This document shows positions 18,056-27,795 of a DNA stretch of 64,000 bases, in pieces. Position numbers and translations under genes: made by a program. Every line of letters begins with the position of its first letter. The first letter of the stretch is position 1. The notes under the pieces are model-generated. The model did no database searches and was not told the DNA's origin. It worked only from the letters and a program-made list of their open reading frames with translations. The DNA comes from CAVZXS01 sp963779325 (GTDB lineage: Bacteria; Bacteroidota; Bacteroidia; Chitinophagales; Chitinophagaceae): contig CAVZXS010000009.1 of assembly GCA_963779325.1 (NCBI GenBank), positions 62,001 to 126,000 on the forward strand, written 5' to 3'.

Positions 18056-20836
18056 TTATTGCTTTACGAATTTCTGCGTTGTAAATAATTGTTTTTTATT
18101 GTTAAATATTTTTATCATGTAAATACCGGGCGCTAAAGAGTTTGTATTCACTTTTAATCCATCCAAAGTATTACCCGTATACTGTTTATTATAAACAATA
18201 TGACCCAACATATCCGCTATTTCAATAACAACAGGTGAGGTCTGTACACCACTCATACTGATGCGCAGTTCATTACTTACCGGATTAGGGTATAGAACTA
18301 AATCGGTTCCCTCCGGCGAGAGGTATACACTGATTACCTTGGTATAGATGACTTTACCTGTTTTTTCTACCTTCTTGATGCGATAGTAATTGTTTCCAAT
18401 GAACGGGCTGTTGTCTATATATTTATAAGGAGCGTTTCCTTTAATTGTTGCAATGCCGGTAAATTGTATACCGTCTTTTGATTTTTCAACTTCAAAATAG
18501 TCATATTCTTCATTAGTAAATACTTCCCAATCTAATTCCGTTTTATTATCAACCGTTAGTTTACCAAAAAAGTTTTCTGCTGCGGCACGGGCACCTGTTA
18601 ATGAAGTAGTTGATTTAATAACTTTCAGTTCATCTATATAAAATCCATCATTCACGGCAAAGGCAAAAAAGCTTGGATCACTACTTGAGGTAAATTGGAA
18701 TCGTAAACGAAGAGCGGCGGTACCGTTATATGTACTTAAATCAATCAATTCCCTTGACCAATATTCCTGCATACCGGTTAGCGACGGTTTGCCGTTTATG
18801 GTGCTTCCGTCTAAGGTTCCGGGTTCCTGTACAGTTGTTTTTCCGCATACAGGTACCCATGTGTTTCCATTGGTAGATACTTGTACCTGCACTTTGTCTC
18901 TGAAATTTTCTGAACGGTGCCTGGTCCAGAAGCTAACAAAACTTGCAGTTGCGTTAGACAGGTTGAGTGTATTTTTATATGTTGCCAACCTCGTAGAGCT
19001 TGCTGTATAATTACCTGTCGGAGATTCTGTTAACGATTTACTCCCTTGGTAAGCGGAGGCGGTGCTGTAATTCCAGCCGCCTGAAACAGTCCAATTGGCA
19101 GTTACAGATGATCCTTCCATGTTGTCATAAAATAATTGCACGGGGTTATAGAATTTTGTTACCGTGTCATAATAAACTTGACCGGCTGTTTCTATTTTCC
19201 AGGCAAATCTGATACGCTTCCCGTTTACTAAAGTAGCGGGAAGTGTATAGCTAATACTTCCATTATATGTATCGTTGTAATTTGCGAGGTTCGCTGTAAC
19301 CTGCGCACCTACGGATTCTATATTTTCAATAGGTACAGCAGTTACAATTACCGGCGCATTTTGTAAACCAACTCTCCTTAAAGTGAAGTTCAGGTTTCCT
19401 GTAAGTGATGTGAGGGCAACATCGGCGGCATCTTGTATATCAATATAAGAACCTGATGCCAATGCCAGTTGAAGGTTTTGATAGGTCATGCCTTTGCAAA
19501 GATTAATGATTTGACTAGCCGGCGCCCAAAAACTACCGTAGGTTCCGCCCGTACCACCGCCTGCACCGCCTTCGCCGGTTAGCCCGTAAGATTTTACTTT
19601 GGTACCGGTTCCTATATCGCCCAGCAGCATCCAATCTTTAAATCCTCCGGCTACTTCATAGCCCACAGATTGATAGCTGTTACCTGATCGCATGCCGTTG
19701 TACTTACCCATTAATGCAGCCGTTTTATTATAGAATATAGAATCTAAAACAGTGATACCCGGTGTATTCGAGAATGTATTTAAACTTGATCGGCCCAATG
19801 GCAAAGAATAATAAGGGCCGTATGCATGCTGGTCAATTGCCGCCACAATGTTTCGGGTTGTTACAAAATTTCGTATGGCTTGTGTTTCCGGCTCTGAAAA
19901 AGCATTGGGACCATAATACGTATCGGAGGAAGCTGTACCTGAGCCGCAAGAAGCAGCTGAGCCTTGTATTGGCGCCGCGCAATTTCCCCAGTTTACACTC
20001 CAGTTTCTATTTAAATCCACTCCATAAGTACTACCTGTTATAAGCCTGCGGTTTTTGCGCCACCCGCCGCCAACGCCGGTCGTGGTTCGATTGTATTCCC
20101 ATCCATCGGGGTTCAAGCAGGGTATAATAAAAAATTCACGATTATCTACCAATGCCTGCACCTTACTATCGGATGAATATTTTTCGCATAAATATTGCAT
20201 AAGGAAAATCATACTGCTGCCGCCAATGGCTTCACGGGCATGTTGAAGCGCCATGTATAATAATTCGGGCTCATCTGTTTCATCAGCAGTAACATTATCA
20301 GATATTTTTACACCCCATATCGTTCTGTTTTCCGCACTGTTGCCGATATCTATTTTTTGCGCCAGTGCAGGGTAAGCCGCTACTAAACTGTCGATGGCAG
20401 CTTCCATTTGAGCATAACTGTAGTAGCCGCCAAATGTTGGTTGCACAGTAAATGCAGCCGGTGTTGTAATAACAATGCCGGCTGTTTTACAACTTTGCTC
20501 AAAAGCTACTTTTCCTTCGTCGACACCAATAGTTCCTGCTTTTACCGCGGCATAATATTTTTTATTTAATTCATTTACCTGCACACCTACATCTTCTGCC
20601 AGTAACTGGTATTTAATGCCGGATTTTTTCAGCATTTTTAGTGAGGCCGATTCCAATTCTGTTTCTATAAAACCATTGACAGGCATATAGTGATCTATTT
20701 GTAAAAGACCGATTATATGACTCAATCGTTCTTTTGTTTCAGGCATTGGAATTTTTACCCTGCTTAGTTTGTTTTGTGCATGCACTGCGGATGTTATGCT
20801 CAGTAAAGTGAGAAATGTAAATAGTGTTTTTTTCAT
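18056..20836 (-). CDS. Secreted M14 zinc carboxypeptidase with T9SS domain
   Basis: 926 aa. Signal peptide MKKTLFTFLTLLSITSAVHAQ, a propeptide to ~residue 135, then the M14 catalytic domain (~140-450): QHAREAIGG (zinc ligands His and Glu), NPDGWEYNRT, GVDLNRNW (substrate Asn-Arg), DQHAYGPYYSLPLG (third zinc ligand) and YGLTGEGG with the catalytic Glu. Next come Ig/MAM-like beta domains (NWTVSGGWNYSTASAYQGS, about 580-750), an FN3-like module (TNEEYDYFEVEKSKDG) and the final type A sorting domain (LYPNPVSNELRIS ... FVKQ). It should be exported by the type IX system and trim peptides at the surface or in the medium. The active-site set looks complete. Confidence 0.93.
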   Translation of the reverse strand: MKKTLFTFLTLLSITSAVHAQNKLSRVKIPMPETKERLSHIIGLLQIDHYMPVNGFIETELESASLKMLKKSGIKYQLLAEDVGVQVNELNKKYYAAVKAGTIGVDEGKVAFEQSCKTAGIVITTPAAFTVQPTFGGYYSYAQMEAAIDSLVAAYPALAQKIDIGNSAENRTIWGVKISDNVTADETDEPELLYMALQHAREAIGGSSMIFLMQYLCEKYSSDSKVQALVDNREFFIIPCLNPDGWEYNRTTTGVGGGWRKNRRLITGSTYGVDLNRNWSVNWGNCAAPIQGSAASCGSGTASSDTYYGPNAFSEPETQAIRNFVTTRNIVAAIDQHAYGPYYSLPLGRSSLNTFSNTPGITVLDSIFYNKTAALMGKYNGMRSGNSYQSVGYEVAGGFKDWMLLGDIGTGTKVKSYGLTGEGGAGGGTGGTYGSFWAPASQIINLCKGMTYQNLQLALASGSYIDIQDAADVALTSLTGNLNFTLRRVGLQNAPVIVTAVPIENIESVGAQVTANLANYNDTYNGSISYTLPATLVNGKRIRFAWKIETAGQVYYDTVTKFYNPVQLFYDNMEGSSVTANWTVSGGWNYSTASAYQGSKSLTESPTGNYTASSTRLATYKNTLNLSNATASFVSFWTRHRSENFRDKVQVQVSTNGNTWVPVCGKTTVQEPGTLDGSTINGKPSLTGMQEYWSRELIDLSTYNGTAALRLRFQFTSSSDPSFFAFAVNDGFYIDELKVIKSTTSLTGARAAAENFFGKLTVDNKTELDWEVFTNEEYDYFEVEKSKDGIQFTGIATIKGNAPYKYIDNSPFIGNNYYRIKKVEKTGKVIYTKVISVYLSPEGTDLVLYPNPVSNELRISMSGVQTSPVVIEIADMLGHIVYNKQYTGNTLDGLKVNTNSLAPGIYMIKIFNNKKQLFTTQKFVKQ

Positions 20837-21287
20837 AAATTCTAATTTTAAAATGTGTAGATATGAATTGTTAAAAAATGCGTTACTTATATTAACATTT
20901 TGCTTTATAAAGTCTCTGTATCAATTAATAAATAATTGCCGGACTTACTTTATACTAAAATATGCAGGATAAGATGCAGTTGCCGGTATTCGATTTAGCA
21001 GAAGATACCGCAGAATAAGAGATTGAATTTAGATTTAATTAACCGGATTTTATTCGGCGAAGTATAGAAAAAAGATATGTGTGAGTAAATTTTTTTTATT
21101 CTTAATTATTAGTACGGAATATAAAAACGGTAAGACCTTTTTAAGCGATTTAATACGTATATAAAATACTTAAGAGTTTTTCGCAGAGAGCAAAAAAATA
21201 GATTTTGCAGTTGAAGAGTATGTATTCAGGCAGCGGCGAAATAATGCACGGGCGGGTATGTGCAGGTAAAAATAAAACGACGGGAGT
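20837..21287. other. Intergenic region, no gene seen
   Basis: About 450 AT-rich bases between two minus-strand genes; it should contain the promoter of the carboxypeptidase gene. No repeat, RNA or conserved frame was recognised. Confidence 0.4.
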
Positions 21288-21869
21288 CTATAAAATAGTA
21301 TTGAGTTTAATATACTGCAACAGCATAATGGTTTTGGCATCTTTTATTTCACCTGTTTCAATCATTCGCATGGTATCATCAATACCAAGTTCTAAGACTT
21401 CAATATCTTCCTGCTCATGCGCTATACCGCCGCCGTCGTTTATTTTCATGGATTGCGAATACTCGGCAATGAAGAAATAAAGTATCTCTGTTACAGAGCC
21501 GGGCGACATGTAGGCCTCAAAAACTTTTTTAACTTCCGAAATTTTATAACCCGTTTCTTCTTCCGTTTCTCTTTTTATACAATCTTCGGGATTGTCTTTA
21601 TCCAACAGCCCGGCGCAGGCTTCAATCAGCATACCGGTTTCGTTGCCATTTATAAAAGTTGGCAAGCGAAATTGCTTTGTCAGGATAACTGTTCTCAATT
21701 CTTTATTGTACAAAAGAATCATAGCGCCGTTGCCCCGGTCATAGGCTTCGCGGCTTTGTGTTTGCCAGGTACCGTTATTTTTTAAATACTCGTAAGTTAC
21801 TTTGCGCAGGGTATACCAGTTATCCGAGAGGACTTCTGACTTGATGATTTTTACTTTGTTGTTTTGCAT
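21288..21869 (-). CDS. nudK: NUDIX hydrolase, GDP-mannose pyrophosphatase-like
   Basis: 193 aa. The NUDIX box is visible from GLLDKDNPEDCIKRETEEET (the G-x5-E-x7-REUxEExGU pattern, REU as KRETEEETG, around residues 87-110). The N-terminal part (VLSDNWYTLRKVTYEY, LLYNKELRTVILTKQFRLPT) and the length fit the NudK/ADP-sugar pyrophosphatase branch, which cleaves GDP-mannose or other nucleotide sugars. The family assignment is firm; the substrate is inferred from overall similarity. It is 51 bases downstream of the NYN-domain gene and may share its transcript. Confidence 0.85.
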   Translation of the reverse strand: MQNNKVKIIKSEVLSDNWYTLRKVTYEYLKNNGTWQTQSREAYDRGNGAMILLYNKELRTVILTKQFRLPTFINGNETGMLIEACAGLLDKDNPEDCIKRETEEETGYKISEVKKVFEAYMSPGSVTEILYFFIAEYSQSMKINDGGGIAHEQEDIEVLELGIDDTMRMIETGEIKDAKTIMLLQYIKLNTIL

Positions 21870-21920
21870 TGGGGGTTAAGGTTTAGGTTGTTTCAGATAA
21901 GGTTGTTAATCATCGGCAAA

Positions 21921-22694
21921 TTATTTTTTTCTGATATAGATGTGTTTAATATTGTTCTTTCCCGAATCTCTTTCGTCAATTTCAAATTTATTTATACTTT
22001 TTATTAATGGTAATAGTTTAGAATAGCCGTAATTCCTAGGGTCAAAGTCCGGTTTTTTCTTCAGCATTAGATTTCCCAAGTCGCCTAAAAAAGTCCAGCC
22101 ATTTTCGTCTGCAAGATCAGTTATACTGTCAGAGAAGAGTTTTATAATTTGAGGATCAATTTTACTTAAGGGTTCATTTGCAGATATTGTTGATCTTTTT
22201 GAAAATTGTTTAGTATTATTTTCTATTTGGCCTGATACTTCAGGTTTCAGAATTTCAATATATATAAATTTATCACAAGCCGTTATAAACGGGTTCAATG
22301 TTTTCTTTTCACCAATTCCAATAACTTTCATTCCTGCTTCTCTCAACCTTGTTGCAAGCCTGGTAAAATCACTGTCGCTGGAAACTATACAAAAGCCATC
22401 AACTTTCCCGGTGTATAAAATATCCATCGCATCGATTATGAGAGCACTGTCGCTTGCGTTCTTTCCCGTTGAGTAGTTGTATTGTTGAATTGGAGTTATC
22501 GCATTTTCCAAAAGAACTTTTTTCCAACCGGCAACTGTTGGTTTTGTCCAGTCGGCATATATTCTTTTAAATGTCGGCGTTCCGTATTTTGCAATTTCTT
22601 CAAACATCTCTTTCACATTTGCATAGGGTACATTATCAGCATCAATTAGTACCGCCAGTTTCAGATCTTTTTGTTTTTCCATAATATCAGCCAT
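21921..22694 (-). CDS. NYN-domain (LabA-like PIN) nuclease with LOTUS/OST-HTH domain
   Basis: 257 aa. Residues ~10-155 are a NYN domain of the PIN-like nuclease fold: LAVLIDADNVP (first catalytic Asp), ASDSALIIDAMDILYTG and VSSDSDFTRLATRLRE (further acidic residues), all retained. Residues ~180-255 (DPQIIKLFSDSITDL, WTFLGDLGNLMLKKKPDF, RNYGYSKLLPLIKSI) match the LOTUS/OST-HTH RNA-binding domain. The combination implies an RNase with its own RNA-recognition module; targets are unknown. The start could also be ATG five codons in (22682). The NUDIX gene follows closely. Confidence 0.87.
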   Translation of the reverse strand: MADIMEKQKDLKLAVLIDADNVPYANVKEMFEEIAKYGTPTFKRIYADWTKPTVAGWKKVLLENAITPIQQYNYSTGKNASDSALIIDAMDILYTGKVDGFCIVSSDSDFTRLATRLREAGMKVIGIGEKKTLNPFITACDKFIYIEILKPEVSGQIENNTKQFSKRSTISANEPLSKIDPQIIKLFSDSITDLADENGWTFLGDLGNLMLKKKPDFDPRNYGYSKLLPLIKSINKFEIDERDSGKNNIKHIYIRKK

Positions 22695-22767
22695 TAGAGG
22701 CTTTTATAAAATTACTGCGAAGGTTCCGGGAATTTGCCGGATAAATTAAATATTTTATGAATTAATT

Positions 22768-22980
22768 CTATCTTTTAAAAACGTCTCTATCATTCTTTTT
22801 TATTAATGCCGTCAAGATAATGTATATTATGATTCCTAAAACCATTGTATAACCGGTGCTTCTGTCCGGCGTATGCAAATGATTTGGGTCTCCCGAACTG
22901 ATATTTATAATTTCTGTTACAAATCCACCGGCTAATAAACTTACTACTATTCTTATTGATACTTTTTGTAAATACTTCAT
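22768..22980 (-). CDS. Small two-helix membrane protein, unknown
   Basis: 70 aa from MKYLQKVSIRIVV; the frame is open to 23010 with another ATG. Two hydrophobic helices (about residues 8-25 and 46-64, YTMVLGIIIYIILTALI) flank a polar loop SSGDPNHLHTPDRS and the end is basic (KKNDRDVFKR). I do not recognise a family. It lies between DUF4954 and the NYN gene on the same strand. Its regular helix-loop-helix layout supports a real gene, but a chance frame cannot be excluded. Confidence 0.5.
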   Translation of the reverse strand: MKYLQKVSIRIVVSLLAGGFVTEIINISSGDPNHLHTPDRSTGYTMVLGIIIYIILTALIKKNDRDVFKR

Positions 22981-23053
22981 GTTGGTCAGGTGCTGTTTAA
23001 GTAATCGCATTTTTTGTACTACGTTATGTTGTAAAGAAATAATGCAAGTCGCT

Positions 23054-25261
23054 CTACAACCTAAACCCCTTCACCACAGCCGCTACCTTCTTTTTGAATT
23101 GTTTTGTTTCGGCTATTTGCTGTTTTACAAAACTGTTATCATCCAGTTTGCCTATTACTTTATCCATTTCCTGTTTGCCGTCGTATACCATTTTTCTAAA
23201 ATCATTGTGATAGTCTTTGGCGCGGGAATCAAAGATGGCTTTGGTCATCCATTCTTTTGTAGTAAGCGCTGTTGCTATTAAGGCTTTAAAAGCGGCTTTA
23301 TTGAATTTGGCTGCAGTGCTGTTCTGTAATTCCAATAATGAAGCGAAAGCATGTTGCAGTTTTTGCGTTTGGTAAGCGGTTCCGTTCTTTTCATAAAACC
23401 TGTGTACATTATCCCAGCTTTTTACTTTGCCGTCATGTATTTGTTTTATCAATAGCTCTGCATTGGCTGCGGGTATCAGTTGCCCGCCGATATTGGCAAA
23501 TTCATTACGCTGTGGTCTTGCAGGCAACGCGGCTTTTAATTTTTCAAAAGAATTGATTTTATGCTTTTCAATAAAATGCAGTATTTCTGAAGCGGCATAG
23601 TAGGTAATCATTTCTTTAAAAATAATATATGCCTGCGCTACTTTTATCAGTTCAACTTTGCGGTTCGAGTTTTCAAATCCGTCGGCCAGAATTTCCAGCT
23701 CGTTTATTACAGGATCATTTTCTTCCAGTAATTTTTCTCCCAGCAGTATTATTTCTTTCTCGCTTAATTTTTTGTTTTGCTTTTTAGCGTAAGCCTTTCC
23801 TGTAAATTTTTTCATCATTTGCAGTGCGGCAAATATTTCATTGATACTGTCAGGCGCCAGGTAATCGGTTTCTAACGTTTGTGTTTTCTCTGTTCGGCGA
23901 TCTCTTTCATTGTACTTGCCGGCATTGCGTGCCAATGCGTACATGTTGTACAAGAACCAGTAAGCCGGCATTATCAAAATCTTGTTGCTGCTTACTTCAT
24001 TGTTCACCAATGAAAATGGAATAGGAATATTTAGCTCCGCAGGAAAATCGCCCTTGGCTATTAAGGTAAAGGATGCAAATTTTGAATTGTGTTTTAAACT
24101 GACGCAGAGCCCGGGCCAAAAGCCCCTGCCTGCAATTATTTCACCATCGGCCGCACGACTGTTATGATTGGAACCGATGGTGGCGCCGGCGGCCATATTA
24201 CTTTGTCCCATTATCAGCGCCGCGCATAAAAAAGAATTATTATGATGCTGCTCGTGCGCCGGAAAAATTAATGAGTTCAATACTTCGCAGCAACTGATGG
24301 TAGCATTATTACCGAGATATGAATTAATTAGCCTTGCTCCGTATTTTAATTGCGAATGCGAAGCCATAATAAAACGAACGGCTTTTACACCGTAAAAAAT
24401 CCTGCAACCCAAACCAATGATACCGTTTACCAACTCACAACCTTCACCAATTTGTGATTTGGCTTCGGCGGATGAATTGATGGTTACATTTTTTATTTTA
24501 TTAGCGCCTTTTATATACGCATCACTGCCAATCCAGGTGTCTTTGATGATGCGGCTGTTTTTTATAATGGTACGGTCGCCTATTTTTCCGTAGTAGCCGC
24601 GCAGCTTATCAAATTTTTTTTCGGTAAATTCTTTAAACTTATTCATTAATACCGCATCAGCACGGTGACGACTCCACAAATACGCATCACCGGGCAGCAT
24701 ACCATTGAAAGGCATAATACTTCGACCGCCGTTTTCATTGCATACTTCCAGCCAAACACGTACGGATTCCGCTTCGCCTTCGCGTAAAATACCGTTACCG
24801 AATTTAGAATGATCGGAAACGGCGATCTCATTTACATTTACAATCATTACTTCGTTGCCGGTTATATAATGGCTCATGTAGTTAACGTTGCTGATAACTA
24901 CATTATCGCCGAAATCGCAACTGATGATGGTACTGTTGTACAAACCAACGGGCAGCCGTACATCATTGAATGATAAATAAAGCGGCTCTAATTTCCCGAT
25001 GCGCACCAAACCGAAGAATTTGCAATTCTTAACCAGCTCGGGATTAAATTCGGATGATACCAACACTTTGTTCCAGTCGTCGGAGGTATTGGCATTGCGT
25101 ACCATTACTTCGGTTTCGTAAGCAGTGAGCTTGCGGTACTTGATGCCGCTGCGGTTTTGTTTATTGCGCAGGTAGTATTCATCTTTTCCTTTTGGAATAA
25201 ATTCGGGAGCAACAAAATCGTAACCTAACGAGCCTAAAGGAATTTTATGTATTTGGTTCAT
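23054..25261 (-). CDS. DUF4954 family protein (left-handed beta-helix, sugar-nucleotide-transferase-like)
   Basis: 735 aa. Much of residues ~60-430 has hexapeptide-repeat character (GDRTIIKNSRIIKDTWIGSD, NATISCCEVLNSLIFPAHEQ, NMAAGATIGSNHNSRAADGE), and the C-terminal ~250 residues are helical and charged (KKFTGKAYAKKQNKKL to VKGFRL). The opening VMVRNANTSDDWNKVLVSSEF and the block RADAVLMNKFKEFTEKKFDK match DUF4954, a Bacteroidota family related to UDP-GlcNAc pyrophosphorylase C-domains. No nucleotide-binding motif of a pyrophosphorylase is seen, so its reaction is unknown. It is followed by the unrelated small membrane gene, and upstream lies the repeat-rich gap before glmS. Confidence 0.8.
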   Translation of the reverse strand: MNQIHKIPLGSLGYDFVAPEFIPKGKDEYYLRNKQNRSGIKYRKLTAYETEVMVRNANTSDDWNKVLVSSEFNPELVKNCKFFGLVRIGKLEPLYLSFNDVRLPVGLYNSTIISCDFGDNVVISNVNYMSHYITGNEVMIVNVNEIAVSDHSKFGNGILREGEAESVRVWLEVCNENGGRSIMPFNGMLPGDAYLWSRHRADAVLMNKFKEFTEKKFDKLRGYYGKIGDRTIIKNSRIIKDTWIGSDAYIKGANKIKNVTINSSAEAKSQIGEGCELVNGIIGLGCRIFYGVKAVRFIMASHSQLKYGARLINSYLGNNATISCCEVLNSLIFPAHEQHHNNSFLCAALIMGQSNMAAGATIGSNHNSRAADGEIIAGRGFWPGLCVSLKHNSKFASFTLIAKGDFPAELNIPIPFSLVNNEVSSNKILIMPAYWFLYNMYALARNAGKYNERDRRTEKTQTLETDYLAPDSINEIFAALQMMKKFTGKAYAKKQNKKLSEKEIILLGEKLLEENDPVINELEILADGFENSNRKVELIKVAQAYIIFKEMITYYAASEILHFIEKHKINSFEKLKAALPARPQRNEFANIGGQLIPAANAELLIKQIHDGKVKSWDNVHRFYEKNGTAYQTQKLQHAFASLLELQNSTAAKFNKAAFKALIATALTTKEWMTKAIFDSRAKDYHNDFRKMVYDGKQEMDKVIGKLDDNSFVKQQIAETKQFKKKVAAVVKGFRL

Positions 25262-25612
25262 ATGCCGGAAGAGAGTTTCAATTTAATGGACGAAAGCGAT
25301 TTCATTTTTTAATTAATAAAAGCGGCTAATTTGTTTTACCCACCCCTATACAATCAATCCTAATGTTTAAGATACTGCTTCGCCCCTCCGAGGAGGGGAA
25401 GTGACAGTATGAGTTATGTAAAATTTCAAAACCCCTTATGACCTCACCCAACCTCCCTACAAATCGGGACGGGCTCTCTCCAAAGGAGAGGGGGAGTTAG
25501 AGTCCTCAATTATAAATTTTTTGAAAGCGGTTTAATAATTCTATTTGTACGATTCCATAATGATTTATCAATATTACAAACTCTTCCAACCCCCCTTTGG
25601 GGGCAAGGGGGC
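25262..25612. other. Repeat-rich gap between glmS and DUF4954 gene
   Basis: Apart from the palindromes at 25383, 25476 and CCCCC-ttt-GGGGG at 25591-25603, nothing coding is visible. The last hairpin lies ten bases past the glmS stop on the minus strand and may act as its terminator, though no long T-run follows. Confidence 0.45.
25378..25490. repeat. Pair of GC-rich intergenic palindromes
   Basis: CCCCTCC-ga-GGAGGGG (25383-25398) and CTCTCC-aaa-GGAGAG (25476-25490), with a nearby CCCTACAAATCGGGACGGG. Similar units are at 25591, 30374, 41117, 42625 and 62999, all between genes or at gene ends. Confidence 0.7.
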
Positions 25613-27475
25613 CTACTCCACCGTTACACTCTTGGCTAAATTTCTCGGCTTATCTACATCACATCCTTTGGCTACACCAATATAGTACGATAATAATTGT
25701 AATGCCACCACGCTTAACAACGGCGCTACTATTTCATCCGCTTCGGGTACAATCATAATATCATCCGATAAAGCAGTAGAAGTTTCATCGCCTTCGGTAA
25801 TAACGGAAATAACTTTTCCTTTACGGGCTTTTATTTCCTGCATATTGCTTACCACTTTTTCGTGGTATGCATCTTTGGTGGCTACAAAAACAACCGGTAA
25901 GTTTTCATCAACCAATGCGATGGGTCCGTGTTTCATTTCAGCAGCCGGGTAACCTTCGGCATGTATGTAAGAAATTTCTTTCAGTTTCAATGCACCTTCC
26001 AATGCAATAGGGAAATTGTAACCGCGACCGAGGTATAAAAAATCACGGGCATCTTTATATTTCTCCGCCAGTTTTTTTATGTGATCATTTTGTTCCAATA
26101 CTTTGCTCACTTTTTCCGGTATGGCTTCTAATTCATTCAATAAATGCATGTATCGCTCTTTATCCAATACTCCTTTTTCATAACCAATTTTTAATGCAAT
26201 CATGGTGAGTACGGTCAATTGTGCGGTAAATGCTTTGGTAGAAGCAACGCCTATTTCCGGCCCGGCATGCGTATAAGCACCGCCATGACTTGCTCTTGCA
26301 ATGGAAGAACCCACCACATTTACTACACCCAATATGATAGCGCCTTTTGCTTTCGCATTTTCAATAGCTACTAATGTATCGGCTGTTTCGCCGCTTTGAG
26401 AAATAGCTATAATAACATCGCCTTTATTTATTACCGGGTTTCGATAACGAAATTCTGATGCATACTCCACTTCCACATTTACCCTGCATAATTCTTCAAA
26501 AATATATTCGGCTACCAAGCCCGCATGCCAGCTTGTACCGCAGGCTACCATCACAATCCGGTTGGCGCTCATTATTTGTTCAGCGTATTCTTGTATACCG
26601 CTCATAGTAATCGTACCGGCTACAGCATCCAATCTTCCGCGAAGACAATCGTAAATAGTTTGCGGTTGTTCAAAAATTTCTTTCAGCATGAAATGATCGT
26701 AACCGCCTTTTTCGATAGCGGCCAATTCCAAATCTAATTTTTGAACATAGGGTGTGATTTTTTCATTACCCAGGTTTTTTAAAATCAGTTCATCAGGTTT
26801 GATGATGGCTAATTCATAATCGTTGACGTACACTACTTCTTTGGTGTACTCCAACATGGGCGATGCGTCGGAACCGAGAAAGTGCTCGCCCTTACCAACA
26901 CCAATTACCAACGGGCTTCCTTTGCGGGCGGCGATGATGGTATCGGGATTATCTTCATCCAATAATAATATAACATAAGCGCCGGTTACTCTTTTCAATG
27001 CTATGCGTACGGCTTCTTCCAGCCCGCATTGGTTATTTTTTTTAATTTCTTCAATAAAATTCAACAGCACTTCCGTATCCGTATCGCTGGTAAAAGTGTA
27101 ACCCTTGCTGAGTAATTCTTTTTTGAGCTGGTTGTAGTTTTCAATAATACCATTATGTATCATGGCTAATTTGCCGCTGGCGGATGAATGAGGGTGGGCG
27201 TTTCTGTCGCTGGGCTCGCCGTGGGTGGCCCATCTTGTATGACCGATACCAACATTGGCATGTAAATTTTTTCCGACCAATGTTTCTTCCAGTTCGGCTA
27301 CTTTACCTTTTTTCTTATAAACTTTCAGTCCTCCCCGCCCGGATGAACCGTTCGGGCCGGCATTTTGCAACGCAACACCGGTACTGTCGTAGCCGCGGTA
27401 TTCTAATCTTTTTAATCCTTTAATGATAATGGGATAAGCTTCCCTGGGTCCGGTATATCCTACAATTCCGCACAT
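25613..27475 (-). CDS. glmS: Glutamine--fructose-6-phosphate aminotransferase
   Basis: 620 aa. Begins MCGIVGYTG with the catalytic Cys2; the glutaminase domain keeps HTRWATHG, NGIIENY and SDTDTEVLLN. Two SIS sugar-isomerase domains follow (VACGTSWHAGL; SQSGETADTLVAIENAK; ASTKAFTAQ; EGALKLKEISYIHAEGYPA) and the end NLAKSVTVE is the family's conserved tail. It makes glucosamine-6-phosphate for peptidoglycan and lipopolysaccharide. Odd point: between GVAL and LKVYKKKGKV there are about seven more residues than usual (GPNGSSGRGG), encoded by a GC-rich palindrome (27337-27357). No glmS ribozyme was seen upstream. Confidence 0.97.
   Translation of the reverse strand: MCGIVGYTGPREAYPIIIKGLKRLEYRGYDSTGVALQNAGPNGSSGRGGLKVYKKKGKVAELEETLVGKNLHANVGIGHTRWATHGEPSDRNAHPHSSASGKLAMIHNGIIENYNQLKKELLSKGYTFTSDTDTEVLLNFIEEIKKNNQCGLEEAVRIALKRVTGAYVILLLDEDNPDTIIAARKGSPLVIGVGKGEHFLGSDASPMLEYTKEVVYVNDYELAIIKPDELILKNLGNEKITPYVQKLDLELAAIEKGGYDHFMLKEIFEQPQTIYDCLRGRLDAVAGTITMSGIQEYAEQIMSANRIVMVACGTSWHAGLVAEYIFEELCRVNVEVEYASEFRYRNPVINKGDVIIAISQSGETADTLVAIENAKAKGAIILGVVNVVGSSIARASHGGAYTHAGPEIGVASTKAFTAQLTVLTMIALKIGYEKGVLDKERYMHLLNELEAIPEKVSKVLEQNDHIKKLAEKYKDARDFLYLGRGYNFPIALEGALKLKEISYIHAEGYPAAEMKHGPIALVDENLPVVFVATKDAYHEKVVSNMQEIKARKGKVISVITEGDETSTALSDDIMIVPEADEIVAPLLSVVALQLLSYYIGVAKGCDVDKPRNLAKSVTVE
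27337..27357. repeat. Palindrome inside glmS
   Basis: GCCCG-gatgaaccgtt-CGGGC on the plus strand. It encodes, on the minus strand, the extra GPNGSSG stretch of GlmS and resembles the intergenic palindrome at 608-641. Confidence 0.5.
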
Positions 27476-27795
27476 ATTTGTTTATTTTTTTTAAATGGTT
27501 AATTTTTTGTTTTCAGTTTAGGAATTAAGCACTGGTAAATTTTTTTTAGATTGTTTCCAAACAATTTTATGCCTTTAAATTTTAGGCTTGAAAAAGTAGT
27601 GAAAATATCTGTCTACCCCCAGCAAATTCTGGCAAATTTATAAATAAAAGTTGATGATATACATATGGTTAAATTAATGATGTAAGATTGGAAGTAAAAC
27701 TAAATTAAAAACTGAAATTTCAAACACTGCTTCAGTGTATCTTCATTTTGGTAAGCCTCTTTTTATGGTTCGCCCTTTTCTGTATCCGTTAAATT
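27476..27795. other. Upstream region of glmS, no gene seen
   Basis: Very AT-rich. It marks the junction between glmS and the restriction-modification cassette; no direct repeats flanking the cassette were evident by eye. Confidence 0.4.

Noticed and set aside
27476..27600. glmS ribozyme upstream of glmS
   Set aside because: No conserved ribozyme core is visible and the element is not expected in this phylum.
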